Source of the DNA: Sporodiniella umbellata | Lineage: Eukaryota; Mucoromycota; Mucoromycetes; Mucorales; Rhizopodaceae | DNA length: 20,000 bases | Direction of reading: 5' to 3' | Assembly (NCBI GenBank): GCA_025677835.1 | Contig: JAIXMR010000073.1 | Span: forward strand, 1 to 20,000 | Notes under the pieces: model-generated | The model's input: the letters and a program-made list of their open reading frames with translations, nothing else | The model's database searches: none | What the model was told of the DNA's origin: nothing | Made by a program: the position numbers and the translations under genes | Shown: positions 10,618-18,396 of the stretch, in pieces | How positions within the stretch are numbered: position 1 is the stretch's first letter | Layout of the letters: each line of letters starts with the position of its first letter

Positions 10618-12255
10618 TTATGAATCCAGCGTCATTTTAAGAGAAGGTAAAACCAATTTGCTGGTCTTACTTAGCAGTTGGTCATGAACGGCGTTCATTG
10701 CCGTCACCGCGCTTTTTTCGTCAATAACACAAGAGATATTGATTTCAGATGAACCTTGAGAGATCATTTCAATATTGACACCTGCAGAAGCCAGAGTGGT
10801 AAACATCATACCAGCGATACCCACCATGTTCTTCATCTGCTTGCCAACGAGAGAGAGAATAGCCAAATTCTTAATGACATCCACCTTTTCAAAGATGAGT
10901 CCAAAAGCACATGTTTTTGTTAGTTATTTACCCTTCCAAGTTGTCTTAAATCTTGAATGACACGGTCCAAGTCTTTATCCAGATTATCTTCGCCTAAAGC
11001 CATCGAGACATGGACTTCTGAGGTAGAGATCAAGTCTACGATGACACCATATCTATCCAGTGTGGAAAAGATCTTTGCAAAGAAGCCGTGACTGACACTT
11101 TTGCGGTTGGAGTGTACGTTGAGAACGATCACGTGATCCTTGATAGTGACGGCCGTAGGATATTTACGAGAGAGGTCAAGAAAGTAACCGTTATCGGCCA
11201 AGACTTGAGGGGAATGTGGAGGGGTAGCAGTCCCATCTTTGGCGACGCTATCGGTGGGGAAAATGATGGTGCCTTGACCTTTGGGGTTCTCGACGTTTTT
11301 GATACGAATAGGGATTTGAGCACGAATGACCTGCTCCATAGTGAAAGGGTGAATGACCTCAGAGCCATAATAGGTTAATTCAGAAGCCTCTTCGGGTGTG
11401 ATGATGGGTAACAGACGTGCTGATTTCACCTTACGTGGGTCGGCGGTGAAAATACCGTCCACCTCTTTCCAGATTTGAAGCTCCTCTGCGGACAAACCTA
11501 CTGCGGTGAGCGCTGCACAGAGATCTGTATAACCTCGTCCAACCGAATTGAGTAGACTCCCGGGGACGATACCAAAGAAGCCTATAGAATAAAGCAAGGT
11601 TATCTTTCCAGGTCGACATAAGACTACATACCAGTGACTACAGGCACTTTGTTACCGCATGCATAGACTGCTTCCGCCATTTTTTTGGCGAGGTAATCAT
11701 AAAAATCTTGATCCAGCCTATCAAATTCTCTATCGATGATATTTTCCAACGACACAAATTGAGCGTCAACATCCTTGATAGAACAAAAAGGGAGAGAAGG
11801 GTTTAGAGAGAAGGAAAGTTAAATAAGAAAAGCTTACCCTGTCTCTCAAGACGGCAGCCACGATTCTACAAGCCAACTTTTCACCGACACCAATGATGAT
11901 ATCTTTTGAGCGAGGTGAGATTTCGTTGATAATCTGAGCTGCTTCCAAAAAAGATTGAAGTTTATCGCAATCCGATCGAATGTCCTGCTCGAGTTCTTGT
12001 CGGATCTTATCGTTGCGGACCATGTCTGTTGCTGCCTGAAGATGGTCTTCCAGCAAGTCCTGAACCAAACCAATATATTCTTTGGACCCTGGCTTCAAAG
12101 CGTCGTTGGCTGCACGAATCAATCGGTTTGTCGTTCCTGTCTGTTTATCTTTTCCACTTCGAGCTGAACAAACAACTACCAATCGATTCTGTTTGACGTA
12201 TTCTCTAATAAAAAAAAATTTTTTTTTTCGTGGTGAGCCATCCTTTTGCTACAGC

Positions 12256-12287
<32 letters not shown>

Positions 12288-12388
12288 ATTACTTCATTGG
12301 CAATGTTATCTAAAAATTTGCCAACGCTTGTTCCACCAAACTTTTGAACTATCCAAGGATATCTTGGGTCATTGTCAAATGGGTACAT
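10618..12388 (-). CDS. HOM3: Aspartokinase (aspartate kinase)
   Basis: Five exons on the minus strand: 12388-12285, 12204-11838, 11773-11632, 11581-10932 and 10884-10618, giving 509 residues (yeast Hom3 is 527). Introns of 80, 64, 50 and 47 bp are GT-AG. The enzyme phosphorylates L-aspartate with ATP, the first step towards threonine, methionine and isoleucine. The N-terminal kinase domain opens with KFGGTSVGKF (about 16-25), continues with LVVVCSARSG and TGFFGIVPGSLLNSVGRGYTD, and IWKEVDGIFTADPRKV. Two C-terminal ACT domains follow: VIVLNVHSNRKSVSHGFFAKIF with VIVDLISTSEVHVSMAL, then LAILSLVGKQMKNMVGIAG with GVNIEMISQGSSEINISCV, the usual site of threonine feedback inhibition. Intron 1 carries a 27-base homopolymer. 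A Gcn4-type site lies 100 bp upstream. Identification is secure. Confidence 0.96.
12256..12282. repeat. Poly(T) run in HOM3 intron 1
   Basis: Twenty-seven T on the plus strand, i.e. poly(A) in the transcript, beginning right after the GTA of the donor. A-rich sequence next to a donor is atypical compared with the pyrimidine runs at acceptors elsewhere in this window. Confidence 0.85.
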
Positions 12389-12488
12389 TTTAGTCGTATC
12401 TTATGTTCTGTAATAAAAGAATCTACAGAAAAAAAAAAAAGAGGAAAAGAAAGATAGTGAATAGTAACGCTAAAAATATAGAAAAAAG

Positions 12489-12497
12489 ATGAGTCAA
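12489..12497 (-). promoter_or_regulatory. Gcn4/CPC1-type site upstream of HOM3
   Basis: On the HOM3 sense strand this reads TTGACTCAT, containing the bZIP core TGACTCA. It ends 100 bp before the start codon. Yeast HOM3 is a known target of general amino-acid control, so a functional site here is expected; binding is inferred. The identical 9-mer, in the same orientation, precedes the CysA gene. Confidence 0.6.
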
Positions 12498-13183
12498 TTT
12501 GACAAACCGTCTATTGTAAATGATTCGCCCGTTTAAAATTATAATGAGATTAGCTCTGTCCTCCCCTCCTTTTTTTTTTTTTTTTTATAGCCTCTATGAA
12601 CCTCACATGGTGTTTTCAAAGAGGTGTACCCAAAGTTTCCATGATCAGACAGATCGCCTTTTATTTGTAACAGACTTTCTGCTACCCAAGGCTCTGATTT
12701 TGGTTGCGCCTAGATTGATAGGGAAAAGGTAACCTAGGCGATCCATCAAACGTCGTTATCTTTTTGGTTGTGTCAGATGACGGCGATTATTTACTATAAA
12801 CTAACGTATTTTTTTTTTAAGAAGGTTTATGCTCTGATGCATTGACGCTTACCAAAAAAAAAAAAAAAAAACCAGTATGACTGTAACCAGGCGTACATTG
12901 TAGCCAATCATGCTTTCAACAGACATACACTTTCTTTTTAGTAACACGGCTCTGCGCTACTCCACATGTGTATAACAAGCTTTAAAAAACTAGTCAGAAA
13001 AAGGAAAATATGCAGAGAAAGGTAGATCTTCTTGAAACAGACACATTCGCGGCGCAAGTCGTAATCAAAACCCGTCTTATAGCTATTTCTTTAGTCTAAG
13101 CTCTTATTGACGGTTTCGAGAGTTGTTGTGGTGCATGATTCTAGGTTGAATTCCTCCAAGGGATAGCCCTTAAAAAGGTCACC

Positions 13184-13184
<1 letters not shown>

Positions 13185-13214
<30 letters not shown>
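13185..13214. repeat. Poly(A) run, 30 bases, in the divergent promoter region
   Basis: Thirty uninterrupted A about 180 bp upstream of the GRAM-VASt start codon, flanked by non-repetitive sequence. Confidence 0.85.
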
Positions 13215-13215
<1 letters not shown>

Positions 13216-13393
13216 AAAGCATAGAGTCAAAAGCAAATTTCCGAAATGTGTTTGTTACATTCAATCCAATAAAAATTCCATTGTTTTTCTTATTATTACT
13301 ATTCTCTTAAATTCTCCCCCCCCCTCTTTATTTTTTTTATATATTTCTTTTTTTTTTTTCCCTCTTTTTATTTTTTATTTCGGGTGGGTGACG

Positions 13394-14505
13394 ATGACAG
13401 CACAAGAGCCAGAGCTCAATACAACACACTCTTCACTCAGCCTAGGCTATTCTAACGAAACATGCAAAAGTTCTTTTGACGACAAGACGCTTTTAAACAG
13501 TCTTCCCAAACAGAAATCGAATCGTCGATTTTCTTTTTTTGCAGAAGACGGTAAATGTGCAAATGACAAAAGAAACCATGATTTTCACTTGATATTTGAA
13601 AGCATCCCAGAGGAAGAAAAGCTTTTGGATGGTACAGCCCAAGTTTTTGTTGTTTTTGTTTTGCTGACCGCTTTTTGTTAGACTATGGATGTGCACTACA
13701 AAAGGATATTTTACTCCAAGGACGCGTATATGTCACGCATCAACATCTCTGCTTTAATTCGAATATCTTTGGTTGGATTACAAACGTAAGAAAGTATCTG
13801 TTGATAAACACAGCTGACTTTGCATCACAGCTCGTTCTCTTGTTATCTGACATTAAAGAAATTGAAAAAAAACCCACTGCTTTTTTTATTCCGAACGCCA
13901 TCTTGGTAACAACGCATACTTCAAAGGCAAGGCAAGGCACAAAAAAAAAAAAAAAAAAAAGAAACTGAATTGACGCACTTTACAGTATTTCTTTGCATCG
14001 TTTTTATCCCGTGACCAAGCCTATGATCAACTCGTAGAATTATGGAGGGCGTCTTTGAATGTACCTAAACAAGGTGAAGACAATCCAGCGCTTACAGATG
14101 ATTCTTCATTTCACTTTTCCGAAGAGGAAAGTGTGGTGTGGATCGATCCAGCCGAACTCGAAGAGCAGCGGCATATCTCTTTGGCGTCTCTTCCAGCGCC
14201 TTCGCAAGCACGTCTCAGTCGAAGCGAAACCCTTCGACGTCGTGCGGTATCTGAAGCAGGGCCCAGGCCAGAACTGGAGCCAACGTTAGCACAGACGGTG
14301 TTGATCCGAGAGCGGACGGAATGTGACTGTAGTAAGAACGATCAACATTTTCCAACGGTAGTGATGGATAGCAACTATACAACCTCAATGGAAACCATCT
14401 ATCACTTGCTTTACAACAGCCATTTTATACATCGTTTCTTGAGCCAGATAGAGAAAAGCACAGGTGGGTCTATAGCATATCTACTGTATCTAAAAACAAC
14501 AACAA

Positions 14506-14541
<36 letters not shown>

Positions 14542-14902
14542 AAATAAAAACCAAATAAAACACAAAAATATATATTCTTTTTAAAAAGAGATTCAAATTG
14601 GTAGCTGGATTCCAACCGAGCCGGGTCAAGAAGCCAAGTTTACCAGAGAATCTTCTTTTATTAAATATTTAGGTGGCTCGATAGGACCCAAGACGACCAA
14701 GTGTTATCTGAAAGAAGAAATGGTTCATCTGGATATGAACGACTATATCTCTCAGCTCACCGTCACCCACACCCCGGATGTTCCCTCGGGTAGTTCGTTT
14801 CAGGTGAAGACGCGTACCTGTATTTCTTATGTTGCTCAACATCAAGTGCGTGTGCTGGTCACGGTACTGGTTGAATTCACGAAATCTTCTTGGTTGAAAA
14901 GT

Positions 14903-14934
<32 letters not shown>

Positions 14935-15388
14935 GAAAGAAAAAACAGTACCTTTTGAAGCCAACGTATCCTCTTTAGCCACCATTGAGAAAGCGACGAT
15001 CGATGGTCAAAAGAGTTATTACAAGAATTTGGATAGAGCCATTCAAAACTATCTAGAGAAACAACAGCACAAGGGTAAAAAGGTCGGCCGTCCTTTGCAT
15101 TCTGAACCAAAGCCTGTTCGAACCCTTTCGGTTCACCAAGAAACCAAGTGGCTCCCCTTGGATCACTTGCACCTCTTGAGCCTTCTCTTGTTCTTCCTGG
15201 CCCTTTTCAATCTTTATCTGTTTATTCGATTCGTTCGATTGGATAGTCGTGTTCATCTGCTAGAGAGCCGTCTGATATCGCCTAGCATTACCCAAGACCA
15301 ATGGCATCAACACCTATTAGAACTCGAGACTTTGATTCACAAGGCAAGCCAGAATGTACAGCGACATCCTGTGGCAAAACATTCATAA
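13394..15388 (+). CDS. GRAM-VASt sterol-transfer protein of membrane contact sites (Lam/Ysp2-like)
   Basis: Six exons: 13394-13631, 13682-13785, 13831-13926, 13986-14463, 14589-14900 and 14949-15388, giving 555 residues. The GRAM domain spans about 62-172: HDFHLIFESIPEEEKLLDD, GRVYVTHQHLCFNSNIFGW, the AFFIPNAILVTT strand and YFFASFLSRDQAYD. The VASt (StART-like) domain spans about 270-450: METIYHLLYNSHFI, EIQIGSWIPTE, KCYLKEEM, SSWLKIPFEANV and IDGQKSYYKNL. One hydrophobic helix at about 482-505 and a short C-terminal helix follow. Lam proteins and animal Aster/GRAMD1 are ER-anchored, sense the partner membrane through GRAM and shuttle sterol with VASt; that role is inferred here. The linker is Arg/Ser-rich. 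Intron 3 (13927-13985) is GC-AG, and intron 5 (48 bp) is a multiple of three without a stop. The true ATG lies two codons inside a longer non-ATG frame. Confidence 0.9.
14507..14539. repeat. Poly(A) run, 33 bases, in intron 4 of the GRAM-VASt gene
   Basis: The longest homopolymer in the window, preceded by CAACAACAAC-type units and located inside the 125-bp intron 14464-14588. It is on the sense strand, so the transcript carries an internal oligo(A). Confidence 0.85.
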
Positions 15389-15552
15389 AAACAATAAATC
15401 CTCCCCCTTTTTTTTTTTTTTTGGTGGGCAAAATGACGCCACTTGAAATACTTGTAGTTCATTGGGTATGGCTGGATGGTTCAAGCCAAAAGTAGGCATG
15501 ATTGGCTCATCTCTTTTTTTTCTTTTTTTCGGTCAGAGAATTCAAAGGTCGG

Positions 15553-15561
15553 TTGACTCAT
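15553..15561 (+). promoter_or_regulatory. Gcn4/CPC1-type site upstream of serine O-acetyltransferase
   Basis: TTGACTCAT, core TGACTCA, 58 bp before the start codon at 15620. This matches the general amino-acid control element bound by Gcn4/CPC1 bZIP factors and suits a cysteine-biosynthesis gene. It has the same sequence and orientation as the element before HOM3. Confidence 0.6.
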
Positions 15562-15619
15562 TTGCTTTTCTCTCTCACTCTTTTTCTTTCTTTTGGATTA
15601 CCAACAAAACATAAAGAAA

Positions 15620-17313
15620 ATGAGACCCTTTTTATTAGCCAGTCGACTTGGATTCTTACGAGGTGTGCATGCTGAGTGGAAGAGTAAACTAGCCAACGAG
15701 TGTAACCCCCCCCCCCCTTTATTTTTATTTTATTTTTTTAACCCCACAAAATCAAGAGGGCCAAGATTGACCAGTGATTAGATATGAGTCAAAAGGGAAT
15801 GAAAACAAGTTGTTCTTCCAATCCACCCATGGACTTTCCTTGTATCGATAAACTGAATTCACGTAGTGCGGCCTTAGACAATGGACCTGAGCCGAGTTAC
15901 GACAAGGTAGTGACAGGCTACACACGGTTCGCGTCTACGCAGCCATTCTTGTTAGACCATGGAGGGATTCTGCCCGGGTTTGAGATTGCTTACGAAACAT
16001 GGGGTGAACTCAACGCAAAAAAGGATAACGCAATCTTGATCCATACCGGTCTCTCGGCTTCTTCGCATGCCAAATCCCACGCAAAGAATACCAAGCCGGG
16101 CTGGTGGGAAGATTTCATTGGGCCCGGCGCGCACCTGGATACCAACAAGTTCTTTGTGATCTGTACCAACGTGATTGGAGGTTGTTATGGTTCGACCGGT
16201 CCAGGTTCAATCGATCCTGCAGACGGTGAACGTTATGCGACACGCTTTCCAGTGGTGACGATCTTTGATATGGTCAGAGCACAGTTCAAGTTACTGGATG
16301 ATTTGGGTATCGAACGTTTGCATGCCAGTGTGGGAAGTAGTATGGGTGGGATGCAGGTAAGAGACAGCTCTGGGCTGTGTAAATAATAAGAGAAAGACTG
16401 ATATCGATCCAAGTCATTGGCAGCCGCCAGACTCTTTCCAGATCGAATCAACCGATTGATCTCCATCTCAGCCTGTGCCCGTTCTCATCCCTATTCGATT
16501 GCCCTTCGCCATACGCAACGCCAGGTGTTGATGTCGGATCCTAACTGGCGCAAGGGTTTTTACTATGGCGGCATTCCACCGCATGTGGGCATGAAGGTAA
16601 CTGACGCGTTCTATCCTCCTTTTGAAACTAAAAAAGCCCTCCTCCCAAAACCATAGCTTGCAAGAGAGATTGCTACCATCAGCTATCGATCCGGGCCTGA
16701 ATGGGAACAGCGTTTTGGTCGGAAACGCGCCAATGAAGATCAATCGCCTGCCTTATGTCCAGATTTCTTGATCGAGACCTATCTTGACCATCAGGGAGAA
16801 AAGTTCTGTCTGCAGTACGATGCCAACTCGTTACTCTATATCTCTAAAGCGATGGATATCTTTGACATGTCCCAGACCCGCCTAGACCATCAGAACCATC
16901 AGCGACAAAAGAATCAACCCAAGCTTCAGACCCTCCTCTCGTCTGCGCCTGATGACGCGCAACAGATGGCTGAGGCCTGTCGTTCCCTCACCGGCCATCC
17001 CACCGCCCTCCAAGGCCAACAACAACAACACTCTTCTCTCACCCATTCAAATCCTGAAATAAACGACCTCATTCAAGGCATGCAACCCATCCGTATGCCT
17101 GCCCTCGTCCTCGGCGTTCAATCAGATATCCTCTTTCCTGTCTGGCAACAGAAAGAAATCGCTGATTGTCTTCGTGCCGCTGGAAACAAACACGTCACTT
17201 ACTACGAACTCGACGCTATCTACGGACACGACACTTTCTTGATCGATCGTGTCAGTGTCGGTGGCGCCATCAAAGGCCATCTGGAATTATTGGAGAAGGA
17301 TTTAAAACCCTAG
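15620..17313 (+). CDS. cysA: Serine O-acetyltransferase, MetX/alpha-beta hydrolase type, mitochondrial (CysA/Cys2)
   Basis: Four exons: 15620-15701, 15782-16356, 16414-16596 and 16657-17313, giving 498 residues. It acetylates serine (possibly homoserine) with acetyl-CoA for cysteine synthesis. Residues 1-27 ([15 protein letters not shown]...) look like a mitochondrial presequence, followed by the MDFPCIDKL segment typical of fungal CysA/Cys2. The fold shows [45 protein letters not shown], the nucleophile elbow GSSMGGMQ (Ser214), Asp437 in VQSDILFP and His471 in YGHDTFLID, a complete triad. The [11 protein letters not shown] loop resembles the serine enzyme rather than Met2. Exon 1 could end at 15683 instead of 15701, since both donors are phase 1; the latter sits before a 12-base C run. 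A Gln-rich segment QGQQQQH lies at about 400-410. Homoserine O-acetyltransferase is the main alternative. Confidence 0.88.
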
Positions 17314-17409
17314 TCAGATAAATGTGCGGTCCGGACTTCTTTTTTTTTTTTTTTGGCTAAATAAAGAAAATCCCCCACCATCGTCTTTTTAAGGAAATTT
17401 TCTAGTTTC

Positions 17410-17411
<2 letters not shown>

Positions 17412-17440
<29 letters not shown>
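17412..17440. repeat. Poly(T) run, 29 bases, in the Rho gene promoter
   Basis: Twenty-nine T, a short CTA break and a further T run, ending just before the Rho start codon at 17471. With the T-run at 17340 it fills most of the 157-bp spacer after CysA. Confidence 0.85.
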
Positions 17441-17470
17441 CTATTTTTTTTTCCACTTTTTTGAAATTGA

Positions 17471-18157
17471 ATGACGGAAATCCAAAAAAAGTTGGTGATT
17501 GTAGGGGATGATGGGTGTGGCAAGACGTGTTTGCTGATTGCGTTTTCGAAAGGTACCTTTCTTGAGGTAAGCCACCGGTGTTTGAGTGGTTTTAAACGTC
17601 TTAGTTTTATTCACCTACTGCTTTCGAAAACTGTGTGGTCCCTATCAATGTCGATAGTCAACGTGTGGCCTTAGCTTTGTGGGATACGGCCAGTAAAAAG
17701 AGTGCTTTGGTTATGGATCGTGGAAGGTTGATGTTTTCTTTTGATAGGTCAAGAAACATATGACCGTCTTCGTCCCCTTTCTTATCCAGACTCCGATGTG
17801 ATCCTGATTTGCTTTGCTCTGGACTCGCCCGATTCGTTGGATAACGTTCAAGAAAAGGTAGTAGAAACCCACGGTGTAAGGTGCTGATGGTTTATACAGT
17901 GGATTTCTGAAGTCGTTCACTTCTGTCAAGACCTGCCGACGGTCTTGGTTGGCTGCAAAAAAGATTTGCGTCACGATCTTCACACAAGCGACTCGGTGAG
18001 CTATCGACAGGCTACGGCTGTGGCTCAAAACATCAGCGCACACACTTACGTTGAATGCTCTGCAAAGACGGGAGAAGGTGTTGGCCATGTATTCCAAGAA
18101 GCTGCCCGTGCTGCCCTGCGGGTCAACCAAAAGAAGAAGGCCTGTACTGTGTTGTAA
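17471..18157 (+). CDS. Atypical Rho-family small GTPase
   Basis: Four exons: 17471-17566, 17605-17692, 17748-17857 and 17900-18157, giving 183 residues; introns are only 38, 55 and 42 bp, all GT-AG. Numbering aligns with RhoA without gaps up to about residue 120. P-loop: GDDGCGKT (12-19), with Asp14 where Rho has Gly14. Switch [10 protein letters not shown] (33-41), with Thr37 kept. Switch [22 protein letters not shown], with Ser62 in place of the DxxG glycine but Gln63 kept. The base-recognition motif is GCKKD and the SAK motif is ECSAKTGEG. The C-terminus ends CTVL, a CaaX box for geranylgeranylation, preceded by QKKK. The Rho insert helix is about 10 residues short. Rho GTPases control wall synthesis and actin polarity at membranes. 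The glycine changes predict abnormal GTP hydrolysis and switching, so this is probably a divergent paralogue rather than the main Rho1. Confidence 0.9.
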
Positions 18158-18396
18158 TCTTTCCCTTTTGTTATTCTCATTCTTTACTCTTTATTATGAT
18201 GATTCATATTTAACCAAATATAGTTATTCGGTTTTACTTTGTTTTTGAACAACAACAATGCGTGGCCAAAGACTGTTACATGTGAGAAACAAACTAGGTT
18301 TTTAAATAACCTTCTCCCTTTCTTTTTTTCCCTTTCTTTTTTTTTTTTTTTTTTTTTCTTTTTTCTTTCCATCCTTTTATTCTATCAGCATTTAGA

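Larger units (their letters stand above)
12389..13393. other. Divergent spacer between HOM3 and the GRAM-VASt gene
   Basis: About 1 kb containing both promoters. No gene is supported: a 70-codon frame at 12520-12732 starts at a non-ATG codon and has no motif. Beside the Gcn4-type site, visible elements are an ATCCAATAA (CCAAT-type) near 13263, a TATATA near 13338, long CT-rich stretches at 13310-13380, and an A30 run at 13185-13214. Confidence 0.5.

Noticed and set aside
12520..12732. 70-codon plus-strand frame in the HOM3/GRAM-VASt spacer
   Set aside because: It has a non-ATG start, contains a poly-Phe run from a T tract and shows no similarity that I recognise.
15784..15792. ATGAGTCAA, the same 9-mer as the Gcn4-type sites
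   Set aside because: It is coding sequence (Met-Ser-Gln) at the start of exon 2 of the serine O-acetyltransferase gene.
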